From: Novosphingobium silvae
GTDB taxonomy: Bacteria; Pseudomonadota; Alphaproteobacteria; Sphingomonadales; Sphingomonadaceae
Direction of reading: 5' to 3'
Assembly (NCBI RefSeq): GCF_009856825.1
Contig: NZ_WVTD01000004.1
Coordinates: 248,001-312,000, forward strand
DNA length: 64,000 nucleotides
In this document: in pieces, positions 1 to 9,346 of the stretch
How the letters are laid out: every line of letters begins with the position of its first letter
How positions within the stretch are numbered: position 1 is the first letter of the stretch
The notes under the pieces: model-generated
Told to the model about the DNA's origin: nothing
Database searches by the model: none
Seen by the model: only the letters and a program-made list of their open reading frames with translations
Translations under genes and position numbers: made by a program

Positions 1-32
1 GTGCAGCATTGTTTCGCGCACACTCCGCGTTG

Positions 33-3000
33 ATGATCAAGGCAGCCCTGCACCACCTCACCCGCTACCGCTATTCGCGGCGCATCCGACTCGGCCCGCA
101 GGTCATCCGGCTTCGTCCCGCCCCGCACAGTCGCACGGCGGTGCCGAACTACTCGCTGAAGATAAGCCCGCCAGAGCACTTCCTGAACTGGCAGCAGGAC
201 CCTCACGGAAACTGGCTTGCCCGGGTCGTGTTCCCCGATCCAGTCGATCATTTCTCGATCGAGGTGGACCTGCTGGCGGAACTTGCCGTCATCAATCCCT
301 TCGATTTCTTCGTCGAGCCCGACGCGGAGCAGTACCCCTTCACCTACGACGACACCCTGGCGGCGGACCTTTCCGCCTATTTCGACGTGGAGGAGGCCGG
401 GCCGCTCTTCGAGGCGCTGGTCGCCCGGCACGCGGGCTACCAGGGCGGCACGGTGGACTTCCTCGTCGACATCAACAGCAAGCTGCAGCAGCGGATCGAC
501 TACGTCATCCGCATGGAACCCGGCGTGATGACGCCCGAGGAGACGCTGGCGGCGGGCATCGGATCCTGCCGCGATTCCGCCTGGCTGCTGGTGCAACTGC
601 TGCGACGGCTGGGGTTCGCGGCGCGGTTCGTGTCGGGTTATTCGATCCAGCTCGTCGCCGACGTCCTGCCCAAGGACGGCCCCGTAGGCGTGCTCGACGA
701 CGTGACGGACCTGCATGCCTGGGCCGAGGCCTATGTTCCCGGAGCCGGCTGGATTGCGCTCGATGCGACTTCGGGCATGTTCGCGGGCGAGGGGCACATT
801 CCGCTTTGCGCCACCCCGCATTACCGATCCGCAACGCCGATCGAGGGCATGGCGGAACCGGCGGAAGTCGACTTCGACTTCAAGATGAGCGTCAGCCGCA
901 TCGCCGAGGCCGTGCGCATCACCAAGCCTTTCACCGACGAGCGCTGGGAAAAGCTCCTGGCGCTGGGCGACAGAGTGGACGAGGAACTCGAAGCGGGCGG
1001 CGTGAACCTGACGATGGGCGGCGAGCCGACCTTCATCGCCGCGACCGATTTCGAGGCGGACGAGTGGAACAGCGGCGCCGTGGGCCCCACCAAGGCAGCT
1101 TACGCCGACCGGCTTATCCGGCTGCTTCGCGCCCGCTTCGCTCCCGGATCGCTGCTGCATCACGGTCAGGGCAAGTGGTACCCGGGCGAAACCCTGCCGC
1201 GCTGGGGCTACTCGATCTACTGGCGCAAGGACGGCGTGCCGTTGTGGCGGGACGAAGGCCTGATCGCGGGCGAGAAGCCGCTGGAGAAGGGCGGCGATCC
1301 AGATCCGGTGCCGACCATCGATGTTCTCACCGCCGCGAACCTGCTGGCGGGCGCCGCGCAAGGGCTGGGCCTCGATGCGGACTATGTCCAGCCCGTCTAC
1401 GAAGATCGCGGCGTCTGGATGCTGCGGGAGGACGAACTGGCCGTGAACGCCACTCCGCTGGATCCCGGCATCGAGGACGAGGAACTGGCTCGGCGCTTTC
1501 GCCGCACATACCGTCGCGGGCTCGACAAGCCGGTGGGCTTTGTCCTGCCCGTGCAGCGCTGGAATGCGCGAGATCAGTCCAGTCCGCGCTGGCGCTCGGA
1601 GTTCTGGCGCGTGCGGAAGGGCGTGCTGACGGCCGTCCCGGGCGATTCCGCGCTGGGTTATCGCTTGCCCCTGGGCTCGCTCCCCTACGTCGTCCCGGCC
1701 GATTTCCCCTATATCCACCCGCGCGACACCGCCGAGCCGCGCGAGCCGCTCGCGGACTACCGGCTGCAGGTGGCCGAACGGGGGCAGACGAACGGGCACC
1801 GGACGAACGGGCATCAGACCAACGATGGCAACCCGCAGCGCTTCCGAACGGTGCCCGAACCCAAGTCCTTTGCCGAACCAGCGGTGGAGTTGGACCTCAT
1901 CCAGGGCGCGGTGCGCACTGCCCTCACGGTCGAGCCGCGCGGCGACTATCTTGCCGTCTTCATTCCACCGACAGAGGCTTTGGAGGACTACCTGGAACTC
2001 GTCGCCGCCATCGAGGCGGTGGCCGAGGAATTGAAGCTTCCGGTGCGGATCGAGGGCTATCCGCCCCCGCCGGACCCACGCCTCACGGTGCTCAAGATCA
2101 CGCCGGATCCCGGCGTCATCGAAGTCAACATCCACCCTTCCGCGTCATGGCGCGAAACGGTGGAGATCACCGAGACGCTTTACGACTGCGCGCGCGAGGT
2201 TGGCCTTACCGCCGACAAGTTCATGATCGACGGGCGTTCGGTCGGAACGGGCGGGGGGAACCACATCGTGCTGGGCGGCCCCAGCCTGCTCGACAGCCCG
2301 TTCATCCGCCGGCCGGACCTGCTCAAGAGCTTCGTCACGTACTGGCAGCGGCATCCCTCGCTCAGCTACCTGTTCTCCGGACTGTTCATCGGCCCGACCA
2401 GCCAGGCGCCGCGCATCGACGAGGCGCGGCACGATTCGCTTTATGAGCTCGAGATCGCGCTTGCGCAGGTTCCCGGCCCGCACGAGCAGCAGCCCGCACC
2501 CTGGGTGGTGGACCGGCTGTTTCGCAACCTCCTGGTCGACGTGACCGGCAACACGCATCGCACCGAAATCTGCATCGACAAGATGTTCAGCCCGGATGGG
2601 CCTACCGGCCGACTGGGCCTGGTCGAGTTCCGGGGCTTTGAGATGCCGCCCGAGCCGCGCATGTCCTGCGCCCAGCAGCTGCTCCTGCGCGCGCTGACGG
2701 CATGGTTCTGGCGCGAGCCGGTGGAAGGCCCGCTGGTGCGCTGGGGCACGCAGCTCCATGACCGCTTCATGCTCGGTCATTTCGTATGGGCGGACTTCCT
2801 CGGCGTTCTTGATGACCTGCGCGGCGCAGGATACGATTTCGATCCCGCCTGGTTCGAGGCGCAGCGCATGTTCCGCTTTCCCGTCCACGGCGAAGTGGAG
2901 GGCGGCGGGGTCAGCCTCGAGATCAGCCACGCGCTGGAGCCGTGGAACGTGCTGGGCGAAACAGGTGCGATCGGCGGCACGGTTCGCTATGTCGACAGCT

Positions 3001-3425
3001 CTACCGAGCGGTTGGAGGTGAGGGCAAGCGGCCTCGTCGCGGGGCGCCATGTCATCACCTGCAACGGGCGCCGGGTGCCGCTGACTGCGGTCGCGACGGC
3101 CGAGGCTGTGGGCGGCGTGCGCTACAAGGCGTGGTTCCCGGCCGAGTGCCTGCACCCGCTGGTGCCGGCACACCCGCCGCTCACCTTCGACATCTACGAC
3201 CTGTGGAACGGCCGCTCGCTGGGCGGGTGCGTCTACCACGTGGCGCATCCGGGCGGGCGCAACTACGACACCATGCCCGTCAACGGCTACGAGGCCGAGG
3301 CCCGCAGGAAGGCGCGCTTCCAGGAGCATGGCCATTCGCCCGGGCCGCTGCCCCGCCCGACGGAGGAACTTGCCACCGAATTTCCCTATACTCTCGACCT
3401 CAGGCGTCCCGCCCGGCTACTGTAG
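33..3425 (+). CDS. Transglutaminase-like/DUF2126 fusion protein (predicted peptide ligase/peptidase cassette)
   Basis: About 1130 residues. An N-terminal bacterial transglutaminase N-region leads into a transglutaminase core with a visible triad: Cys179 in GSCRDSAW, His228 in DLHAWAE and Asp244 in LDATSG. From about residue 300 the protein matches DUF2126 (COG4196), with the signatures [10 protein letters not shown], a [12 protein letters not shown] loop near residue 740 and [20 protein letters not shown]. The family is fused this way in many proteobacteria; the reaction is unproven, and amide-bond hydrolysis or formation is inferred from the fold. It is followed 48 bp later by the ATP-grasp/alpha-E gene and then a second transglutaminase, so the three probably form one operon. 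I chose ATG 33; an in-frame TTG at 9 would add eight residues. The promoter is probably outside the window. Confidence 0.85.
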   Translation: MIKAALHHLTRYRYSRRIRLGPQVIRLRPAPHSRTAVPNYSLKISPPEHFLNWQQDPHGNWLARVVFPDPVDHFSIEVDLLAELAVINPFDFFVEPDAEQYPFTYDDTLAADLSAYFDVEEAGPLFEALVARHAGYQGGTVDFLVDINSKLQQRIDYVIRMEPGVMTPEETLAAGIGSCRDSAWLLVQLLRRLGFAARFVSGYSIQLVADVLPKDGPVGVLDDVTDLHAWAEAYVPGAGWIALDATSGMFAGEGHIPLCATPHYRSATPIEGMAEPAEVDFDFKMSVSRIAEAVRITKPFTDERWEKLLALGDRVDEELEAGGVNLTMGGEPTFIAATDFEADEWNSGAVGPTKAAYADRLIRLLRARFAPGSLLHHGQGKWYPGETLPRWGYSIYWRKDGVPLWRDEGLIAGEKPLEKGGDPDPVPTIDVLTAANLLAGAAQGLGLDADYVQPVYEDRGVWMLREDELAVNATPLDPGIEDEELARRFRRTYRRGLDKPVGFVLPVQRWNARDQSSPRWRSEFWRVRKGVLTAVPGDSALGYRLPLGSLPYVVPADFPYIHPRDTAEPREPLADYRLQVAERGQTNGHRTNGHQTNDGNPQRFRTVPEPKSFAEPAVELDLIQGAVRTALTVEPRGDYLAVFIPPTEALEDYLELVAAIEAVAEELKLPVRIEGYPPPPDPRLTVLKITPDPGVIEVNIHPSASWRETVEITETLYDCAREVGLTADKFMIDGRSVGTGGGNHIVLGGPSLLDSPFIRRPDLLKSFVTYWQRHPSLSYLFSGLFIGPTSQAPRIDEARHDSLYELEIALAQVPGPHEQQPAPWVVDRLFRNLLVDVTGNTHRTEICIDKMFSPDGPTGRLGLVEFRGFEMPPEPRMSCAQQLLLRALTAWFWREPVEGPLVRWGTQLHDRFMLGHFVWADFLGVLDDLRGAGYDFDPAWFEAQRMFRFPVHGEVEGGGVSLEISHALEPWNVLGETGAIGGTVRYVDSSTERLEVRASGLVAGRHVITCNGRRVPLTAVATAEAVGGVRYKAWFPAECLHPLVPAHPPLTFDIYDLWNGRSLGGCVYHVAHPGGRNYDTMPVNGYEAEARRKARFQEHGHSPGPLPRPTEELATEFPYTLDLRRPARLL

Positions 3426-3473
3426 GTCGATGATCGCCGGACACCTTTCCTGGAAGTCGCTGCGGGTAGGATC

Positions 3474-5957
3474 GTGAGCACGAGACCCGCCCCGGGCCGC
3501 ACGACGCAGTGGCTCGATGGCTACCGTGCGTCCGGCGGCGATCTGTTCGGCGATGCTCCGGCAGGGGTGGCCGGATGCTGGCACAAGGTGGCGGCGGGGC
3601 TTGCCGCGCTGGCGGACGGGGAGCCCGCCGCCCTTCAGGAGGCGACCGCCCGCCATGCGGCCGACCTTGGCCTTGCGTTCCGCCTGACCGGCGACGAGGA
3701 TGAACGGCCCTGGCCGCTCAACGCCATGCCGCTGATCGTCGGCGCGCAGGAATGGCGCCGGGTGGAGCAGGGGCTGGTTCAACGCGCCGAACTGCTCGAG
3801 CGGCTTGCGCAAGACATCTACGGCCCGCAGAGCCTCGTGAAGGAAGGTCATCTTCCGGCAGCGGTGGTGGCAGGAAGCCCCTTCTTCGCGCGCCGGATGG
3901 TGGGCCGCACGCCTGCGGGCGGGCGCTTCCTCCACGTCTATGCCGCCGATCTTGCGCGCGGGCCCGGCGGGCAGTGGCGGGTGTTGCAGGACCGGGTACG
4001 GGTGGCAGGCGGGGTCGGCTATGCGCTGGAGAACCGCCTCGCCATGTCACGCGCGGTGGGCGACCTGCTGGCCGGTGCCCATGGCCGCCGGCTTGCCGAC
4101 TTCTTTGCGCAGATGCAGGCAGGAATGGCGGCCTCGTGCCGGCGGGAGAACCCGCGCATCGCCCTGCTGACGCCCGGCCGCTTCAACCAGACTTACGCCG
4201 AGCAGGCGCATCTGGCCCGCTACCTTGGATTGCCCCTGGTGGAGGGGCGCGATCTCACGGTGCTTGACGGGCGCCTCTATGTCGGCACCATCGCCGGCCC
4301 AAAGCGCGTGGATGCGGTGTGGCGGTGGATCGACACCACGGCGCTCGACCCGCTCTCCTTCGACGCCCGGTCGCACCTGGGTGTTCCCAACCTCTTCGAG
4401 GCCTGGGCCGAAGGCGGCGTCGGCATGGTCAACTGGCCGGGCGTCGAAGTGCTCGAATCCGCTGCCTTCGCCGCTTTTCTGCCCCGCCTGTGCCGCGTCC
4501 TGCTGGGTGAGGCGCCGCTCCTGCCCAACATCGCTACCTGGTGGTGCGGGCAATCGGCGGAACGCTCCACCGTCCTGTCCCGGCTCGACGATCTCGCGCT
4601 GCTTCCGGCATTCGGCCAGGCGGCGGAAGGGTTGGACAGCCGCGAACCCGTAGCCGCCGCCCAAATCGATGCCGCCCGCCGCACGGCTCTGATCGATGCC
4701 CTTCGGCGGAGGCCGATGGACTATTGCGGGCAGGAGATCGTGCGGCTTTCGACCACGCCCGCGATCATCGACGGCCGCATCGCTGCGCGCCCGTTCACCG
4801 TGCGCGCCTTCGTTGCCCGTGGGCCGGATGGGGAATGGACGGTCATGCCCGGTGGTTTCGCCCGCCTTTCCTCCAGCACCGCGCTTCCAACGTCCCTGAT
4901 GGGTGCGGGCGACCTTTCCGCCGACCTTTGGATCGTCGACGAGAAGCCGGCGGCGCCCCACACCGGCAGCCGGATCGCGGGCGAGCCGCAAGTCTCGCGA
5001 GGAGGGGGCATCCTCGCCAGCCAGGCCGCCGACAACCTGTTCTGGTTCGGCCGTTACAACGAACGGGCCGAAACCCTCGTGCGGATCGTACGGGCCATCC
5101 TCGCCAACCCGGCGGACAGCGACGGCAACGTCAGCCCGGGCGCCAGCACTCTCCCGCGGCTAACCGCGCTCCTGCGCGACTGGGGTGCGATCAGCCCCGC
5201 GACGGCGCAGCTTCCGGTGGCGGGCATCTGCGCACGCGCGCTCACCGAGACGCGGCTCCCCGGAGGCGTGGCCACGCTCATGCGGCGTCGCCAGCAGGTG
5301 GGCATGGCCCTGCGCGAACGCTTCGCCCGGGACTTCTGGCGGATCGTCAGCCGCCCCATGCCATCGATCAGGGTCGATCAGCCGCAGTCGATGCTGGGCA
5401 GTACGCGGTGGCTGACCGAGCATTTCAGCGCGCTTGCAGGGCTTGTCGCGGAAAACATGGTGCGCTCGGCAGCCTGGCACTTCCTCCAGCTCGGGCAGCG
5501 GATCGAACGGGCACAGGCGATCTGCCGCATGGCGCGTCAGCTGGATCCGCAAACCGGGGACGGCGATCCCGCCGTCACGCTGGGGTTGCTGCTCGATCTT
5601 TGCGACAGCCAGATCGTCTATCGCAGCCGCTATCTGACAAGGCCCGTCACCGGACCCGTGCGCGACCTCGTGCTGCTCGATCCCGACAATCCCCGCGCGC
5701 TGGCTTTCCAGGTCGCCGAGATCGTGCAGCACTTGGCGGCCCTGCCCAGCTTGCGGGACGACAATGTTCCGGAGGCACCGCTTCGGGCGGCTCGCGCGCT
5801 GCTGGGCGAACTGCACGCGGCGAGCGCTGCGGATATGACGACCGAGAGGCTGGCCGTAATAGAAGTGCGGCTGCTCAGCCTGTCCGACGCGATCTCGGCG
5901 CGCTATTTCCTGCAGCTCGACACCGAAGAGGCGGAAAGGCGCTCGCGGCTGCTGTGA
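3474..5957 (+). CDS. Circularly permuted ATP-grasp / alpha-E fusion protein
   Basis: 827 residues. The N-terminal ~480 residues are a circularly permuted ATP-grasp ligase domain (COG2308 type), recognisable by WPLNAMPLIVG, a LAQDIYG segment and the conserved ENRLAMSRA stretch after RVRVAGG. From about residue 511 (ILASQAADNLFWFGRYNERAE) it becomes an alpha-E domain (DUF403/COG2307), a helical partner usually encoded by a separate adjacent gene. ATP-grasp enzymes of this class are predicted to form peptide or amide bonds using ATP; the substrate is unknown. GTG start at 3474. The stop overlaps the ATG of the next transglutaminase gene (TGATG), which indicates translational coupling and a common pathway with both transglutaminase-fold neighbours. 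Confidence 0.87.
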   Translation: MSTRPAPGRTTQWLDGYRASGGDLFGDAPAGVAGCWHKVAAGLAALADGEPAALQEATARHAADLGLAFRLTGDEDERPWPLNAMPLIVGAQEWRRVEQGLVQRAELLERLAQDIYGPQSLVKEGHLPAAVVAGSPFFARRMVGRTPAGGRFLHVYAADLARGPGGQWRVLQDRVRVAGGVGYALENRLAMSRAVGDLLAGAHGRRLADFFAQMQAGMAASCRRENPRIALLTPGRFNQTYAEQAHLARYLGLPLVEGRDLTVLDGRLYVGTIAGPKRVDAVWRWIDTTALDPLSFDARSHLGVPNLFEAWAEGGVGMVNWPGVEVLESAAFAAFLPRLCRVLLGEAPLLPNIATWWCGQSAERSTVLSRLDDLALLPAFGQAAEGLDSREPVAAAQIDAARRTALIDALRRRPMDYCGQEIVRLSTTPAIIDGRIAARPFTVRAFVARGPDGEWTVMPGGFARLSSSTALPTSLMGAGDLSADLWIVDEKPAAPHTGSRIAGEPQVSRGGGILASQAADNLFWFGRYNERAETLVRIVRAILANPADSDGNVSPGASTLPRLTALLRDWGAISPATAQLPVAGICARALTETRLPGGVATLMRRRQQVGMALRERFARDFWRIVSRPMPSIRVDQPQSMLGSTRWLTEHFSALAGLVAENMVRSAAWHFLQLGQRIERAQAICRMARQLDPQTGDGDPAVTLGLLLDLCDSQIVYRSRYLTRPVTGPVRDLVLLDPDNPRALAFQVAEIVQHLAALPSLRDDNVPEAPLRAARALLGELHAASAADMTTERLAVIEVRLLSLSDAISARYFLQLDTEEAERRSRLL

Positions 5958-6838
5958 TGCGGTATTCGGTAAGCCATCTCACCACCATGCGGTATGCGCA
6001 GGCCGCGCGGATGGGGCAGTTCAACGTGCGGCTGCGGCCTGCCGCCTGGCCGGGGCAAACCGTCGCGGACTTCACTCTCGCGCTCGATCCCCAGCCCGCG
6101 CAAGTGATCGAAGGGAGCGGCGGCTACCACGTGAACGAAGCGCGCTTCATCCTGCGCGAGGGCACGGAGCAGTTGCAGATCGAAAGCCGCTTTACCGTGG
6201 AAGTGGATCCGCTGCCCTTCTTCATCGGCAGCGCCAGCGGCCCACCGGTGGCGGACCTGCGGCGACGGGCGATGGAGAAGCGCGACCTGTCGAACACGGC
6301 GCCTGCATCGTACATCTTCGCTTCGTCGATTGCCGAGCCAGACGCCGGGATCGCACGGTGGGCGTCTTCCATGATGGAGGAGGGCACTCCGGTGATGGAA
6401 GCGGGACGCGCCTTGATGTCGGCCATCCACCGGGAGTTCGCCTACGATACGCAGGCGACGCATACCGGCACCGCCCCTGCCGAAGCCTTCAGCCGCCGGC
6501 GCGGCGTTTGCCAGGACTTCAGCCATGTGATGATCATCGCCGCCCGGGCGCACGGCGTTCCGGCCGCCTACGTCAGCGGCTACCTGCGCACGCTGCCGCC
6601 CCCAGGCAAGGAGCGCCTCGTCGGCGCCGATGCCATGCATGCCTGGGTGAACCTGTGGTGCGGAGAGGAACTGGGCTGGGTGGGCTTCGATCCCACCAAC
6701 GATTGCCTGACCGACACGGACCACATCTTCCTTGGCATGGGCCGCGACTATGCCGATGTCGCCCCCATCGACGGCACCTTCCACGGCTCCTCCGAGCAGA
6801 AGATGTTCACGTCCGTGGACGTGGCGCCTCTGGACTGA
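5957..6838 (+). CDS. Transglutaminase family protein (COG1305)
   Basis: 293 residues with an N-terminal beta-sandwich region (YSVSHLTTMRYA) and a transglutaminase core. The catalytic triad is visible as Cys185 (RGVCQDFSH), His228 (DAMHAWVNL) and Asp245 (GFDPTND). It is the third gene of the DUF2126 / ATP-grasp / alpha-E operon, and its ATG overlaps the previous stop by one base. In related loci this protein accompanies the ATP-grasp and alpha-E pair and sometimes an Anbu proteasome-like peptidase; no Anbu gene is seen here. The likely role is cleavage or crosslinking of the peptide made or modified by the ATP-grasp enzyme, an inference from gene context. No signal peptide is obvious, so it is probably cytoplasmic. 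Confidence 0.85.
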   Translation: MRYSVSHLTTMRYAQAARMGQFNVRLRPAAWPGQTVADFTLALDPQPAQVIEGSGGYHVNEARFILREGTEQLQIESRFTVEVDPLPFFIGSASGPPVADLRRRAMEKRDLSNTAPASYIFASSIAEPDAGIARWASSMMEEGTPVMEAGRALMSAIHREFAYDTQATHTGTAPAEAFSRRRGVCQDFSHVMIIAARAHGVPAAYVSGYLRTLPPPGKERLVGADAMHAWVNLWCGEELGWVGFDPTNDCLTDTDHIFLGMGRDYADVAPIDGTFHGSSEQKMFTSVDVAPLD

Positions 6839-6878
6839 GGACCCGAGCGGCAGGAGCCAAGGCGCGGGCAAACCGACC

Positions 6879-7337
6879 TCAGTTGCTCCGGCGCTGTATC
6901 TCGTCGCTGCGCATTGCGGGTTCGCCCGGAAAGATGCCGGCGATGGCCAGCGCGGCGCCGATGCGTGAAAGCGTCTCCAGCATGTCGCCCACGCTGTCCT
7001 CCACCACGACGAGTTCGAGCGTATCGCGAGTCGGTTGTGGCCCCCGATCGCGCAGGCTGGTGATCAGCTCGAGGATCACGGCCTCGTGCTCGGAGACATG
7101 GCTGCAGCCCATGGGGCAGAATGCCAGCGTGTCGAGTGCATCGCGGTTGAGGAGAACCATCGCGCGGTGGAACGGCTGGAGGCCGCCAATCATGCGCCAA
7201 CGGGCGAAGGCAGGCGCAAGAAGCTGCGCGGGGCAGCGCTTCTGGCCGATCGCGGTGACCCAGGCGCGCATGGACCATACGAGGAAACGGCAGCCCTCGT
7301 CGAGCGTGCTCAGCGGGCGATCGACGTATTGATACAT
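6879..7337 (-). CDS. Conserved hypothetical protein under a putative Fur box
   Basis: 152 residues, no family assigned with confidence. It starts MYQYVDRPL and contains a CPMGCSHVSEHE segment that could bind metal. It weakly recalls a class of ~130-residue sphingomonad proteins with a Cys-Pro pair followed by an acidic helix, but I cannot confirm this. The start at 7337 is set by AAGGAG seven bases upstream; a nearer ATG lies in another frame. The reading frame stays open upstream to 7697, but that part has no RBS and no coding character. A good Fur-type palindrome lies 27 bp upstream, so iron-dependent repression is inferred. It is convergent with the transglutaminase operon, ending 40 bp from it. 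Confidence 0.6.
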   Translation of the reverse strand: MYQYVDRPLSTLDEGCRFLVWSMRAWVTAIGQKRCPAQLLAPAFARWRMIGGLQPFHRAMVLLNRDALDTLAFCPMGCSHVSEHEAVILELITSLRDRGPQPTRDTLELVVVEDSVGDMLETLSRIGAALAIAGIFPGEPAMRSDEIQRRSN

Positions 7338-7363
7338 GCCATGACTCCTTAGGGCTTGCACAT

Positions 7364-7382
7364 GCGAATGATTATCATTAGC
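7364..7382. promoter_or_regulatory. Putative Fur box
   Basis: GCGAATGATTATCATTAGC matches the 19-bp E. coli-type Fur consensus at about 15 positions, and its 13-bp core AATGATTATCATT matches at 12 of 13. It sits between the minus-strand gene starting at 7337 and a plus-strand stretch that ends in a strong terminator, so it could control both directions. Confidence 0.55.
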
Positions 7383-7384
7383 TA

Positions 7385-7514
7385 CTGTTACGCGGCTTGC
7401 TCCTCTCGTCAAGCCTGCACCAAGCCCGGAGGAACGCTTGTCATGGGGCGTTCTTCCCATCCTGTGACCTTTGGCCGGGGCGGCTCCTTGCCTTGCTCGC
7501 CCCGGCCTTTTTTT
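7385..7514 (+). ncRNA. Candidate Fur-regulated small RNA ending in an intrinsic terminator
   Basis: No protein gene is visible in 7338-7724. From the Fur box rightwards on the plus strand there are three hairpins. The first is 7395-7414 (GCTTG/CAAGC, loop CTCCTCTCGT), the second 7443-7460 (ATGGG/CCCAT), and the third 7473-7507 (GGCCGGGGCG/CGCCCCGGCC) followed by seven T at 7508-7514. The first and third loops carry CTCCTC and GCTCCTTG, complementary to Shine-Dalgarno sequences and typical of base-pairing sRNAs. The terminator works only on the plus strand, yet the nearest plus gene ends 630 bp upstream behind an antisense gene. The 5' end is a guess. The rest of the gap (7515-7724) shows nothing I can name. 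Confidence 0.35.
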
Positions 7515-7724
7515 ACGCAGGCGGTGCTTCAAGCCTCTGAAATCAAGAGCTTGTTCGATCGGCAGAGCAGTGCTTCGCGACCGTCGCCCGGATGCGACTC
7601 GCGGCGTCGTTCCTGCTCCTGCGCTGATGGAATTTGACTGGACCTCAGGGGCGCGGTTTTGCCGACGAACGAACAGCTTTTTGCCCGTGTTATGCACAGG
7701 CTTTCGGCGGTGCTTTCTGGTCTT

Positions 7725-8348
7725 TCAGCGGTAGTCGAATCCGCCTTTCGGCTGAATTTTCAGCGAGTTCTGCTGTAGTGCCGTCATCAGGTATGCGCCG
7801 ATGAGCATCGGGAACTCCAGCATCTGCTTCTCGTCGTATGTCCTGGCAAGCAGAGCCCAGGTCGAGTCGCTGACGCAGTGGTCTGCGATTAGTTCCTCCA
7901 CCCCCCGCAGCACGGCCGATTCGTGTTCGGTCCAGCCCGGCGCCTGCGATCCTTCGATCACGCGCTCGATCTCTTCCGGAGTCACCCCGAATGCCTTTCC
8001 GATGTCGACGTGCTCGCACCATTCGAACGGTGCCCGAGCGAGGAGTGCAAGCCGCAGTATTGCCAGCTCGCGCTCACGAGGCGGTATCGTCCCCTTGGCG
8101 GCAAGCTCGATCCCGAGCACCATCTGTCCCTTGAACATGCCGGGATGCCGCAAGGTTATGAGGCTGACATCCGGAAAAGGGCGGTTTTCGGGGATGGAGA
8201 ATGCGTCCCGGATTGCGTCCACCTGCTCCTGCCCCTCGGGGCTCACCTCGCCAAGCGCAAGCGGCGAATAGCGCGGGCCCCCGGCCACCGTCTGGCCCAT
8301 CCGGGCTTCTGCGTCGAACTCGTACCTGCCGGTTGTGGGTTCGGCCAT
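7725..8348 (-). CDS. Carboxymuconolactone decarboxylase family protein
   Basis: 207 residues with the CMD/AhpD-like fold signature: an arginine-rich helix (PPRERELAILRLALLARAPFEW) followed by CEHVDIGKAFG and VTPEEIERV. Only one cysteine is present at the AhpD CxxC position, followed by Glu-His, so a true AhpD-type disulfide reductase is unlikely. Many such proteins are decarboxylases or peroxide-linked proteins of unknown substrate. The ATG at 8348 has a GAAGGAA ribosome site seven bases away; the frame stays open upstream to 8888 without coding character. It is in the same direction as the ferredoxin gene but separated from it by a 574-bp unassigned stretch. Confidence 0.75.
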   Translation of the reverse strand: MAEPTTGRYEFDAEARMGQTVAGGPRYSPLALGEVSPEGQEQVDAIRDAFSIPENRPFPDVSLITLRHPGMFKGQMVLGIELAAKGTIPPRERELAILRLALLARAPFEWCEHVDIGKAFGVTPEEIERVIEGSQAPGWTEHESAVLRGVEELIADHCVSDSTWALLARTYDEKQMLEFPMLIGAYLMTALQQNSLKIQPKGGFDYR

Positions 8349-8922
8349 TCTCTTGATTCCTTCGCAAGGGACGTGAAAACGAGGGCTCATGCCGCCACGG
8401 CTCGGGCGGCCCAGCAGTCGCTGCGGCAGGGACGATCGGCGAGGCGGGGCGGAACGGCAGGCGGGTCGAGCCTGGAAGCGGCGGGATCGGGCTTGCCCAT
8501 GCACGCGGTCTGGAAATCGCCAGCGCACGAGGAGGCCATCGCATTGGCGAAGCGAGGATACACTTCCTCGTTGAGGCAGCCATACAGGGGCGAACCTCGC
8601 CGAGCGGGTTTGCCTGAATGGCGCGGAAGTGTATGTCGATGAAAGGAGGATGCGCTCGCGCAGCACATCCTCTTTGGGGGCGTTCGGCCGGGCCTTTGCG
8701 TCGAGCGCGGGGACGAGCCGTTCAGGCCGGTCGCGAAAGCCGTCGTCGCCAAGGTTGTCGAGGCCCGTGGCGGCGTGGCGGCCGCCATCAGGTTCCTGCT
8801 GTCTTTCATCCCCGGCCGCCTCTCCGCCCGGCGAGGCCGGTGCGCTTGCTTTGGGAGGCACTATGCGCCGGGCAGCATCACGCACCAAACGCCGGGACGA
8901 TGAACGCGCCCGTGCAGGAAAG
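8349..8922. other. 574-bp stretch without an assignable gene; possible small Cys-rich ORF
   Basis: No recognisable gene. A minus-strand frame ending at 8387 encodes a stretch with spaced cysteines (ASSCAGDFQTACMGKP, then RPCRSDCW) and GC-rich third positions over about 65 codons, but it lacks a clear start with an RBS. A plus-strand frame from 8643 to 8902 is also free of stops and looks codon-biased but has no start. Both may be remnants of a disrupted gene. No terminator was found. Confidence 0.3.
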
Positions 8923-9240
8923 TCAGTCTTCCTGCGCGATGGTGACCTTGCAGCCTTCCAGGACCGCCGTGACCGGCACCTGACACGATAGGCGCGAATA
9001 CTCGTTCCGGTGGTCCGAACTGTCGAGCAGGTCGTTCTCGTCCTCGGTCATCGTCGGGAGCTTGTCCATGTACGCAGGATCGATGTGAACGTGGCACGTC
9101 GCGCAGGAGCAGCAGCCGCCACAAAGGGCCAGCAGTTCGTCGAACCCTTCGTCGCGGATGACCTCCATCAGCGTGCGCCCCTCCGGAGCCTCGACGTTCG
9201 TTTCTTCACCCGACTGATTGACGACGATGATCTGCGGCAT
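8923..9240 (-). CDS. [2Fe-2S] ferredoxin, adrenodoxin/putidaredoxin type
   Basis: 105 residues. Four cluster cysteines are in the expected places, Cys40-x5-Cys46-x2-Cys49 (CGGCCSCATCH) and Cys86 (RLSCQV). This is the adrenodoxin/putidaredoxin class, which passes electrons from a ferredoxin reductase to cytochromes P450 or Rieske oxygenases. Neither partner is in this window. The ATG at 9240 is preceded by AAGGGG nine bases away. A 17-bp perfect palindrome 17 bp upstream of the start suggests control by a dimeric repressor. The gene is divergent from the alkA-like gene, with 106 bp between the starts. Confidence 0.9.
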   Translation of the reverse strand: MPQIIVVNQSGEETNVEAPEGRTLMEVIRDEGFDELLALCGGCCSCATCHVHIDPAYMDKLPTMTEDENDLLDSSDHRNEYSRLSCQVPVTAVLEGCKVTIAQED

Positions 9241-9256
9241 GGTTGTCGTTCCCCTT

Positions 9257-9273
9257 TGATACACCCTGTATCA
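9257..9273. promoter_or_regulatory. Palindromic operator candidate upstream of ferredoxin
   Basis: TGATACA-CCC-TGTATCA has two perfect 7-base arms around a 3-base centre and lies 17-33 bp before the ferredoxin start. A further half-site, CTGTATC, follows at 9278-9284. Its size and symmetry fit a TetR-like or similar dimeric repressor. No such regulator gene is adjacent, so the protein is unknown. Confidence 0.5.
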
Positions 9274-9346
9274 TATCTGTATCTATATGCGCATCTGCTG
9301 CAGGCTGCTAGATGCTGCGACATCCTTTTGCAAGGTAGCCGAAAAC

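Noticed and set aside
2145..3335. Long minus-strand open frame opposite the DUF2126 gene
   Set aside because: Arises from high GC content; no RBS, no recognisable family, and the opposite strand encodes conserved domains.
4541..5956. Open frame running upstream of the transglutaminase gene
   Set aside because: Out of frame inside the ATP-grasp/alpha-E gene; only its last part from 5957 is a real gene.
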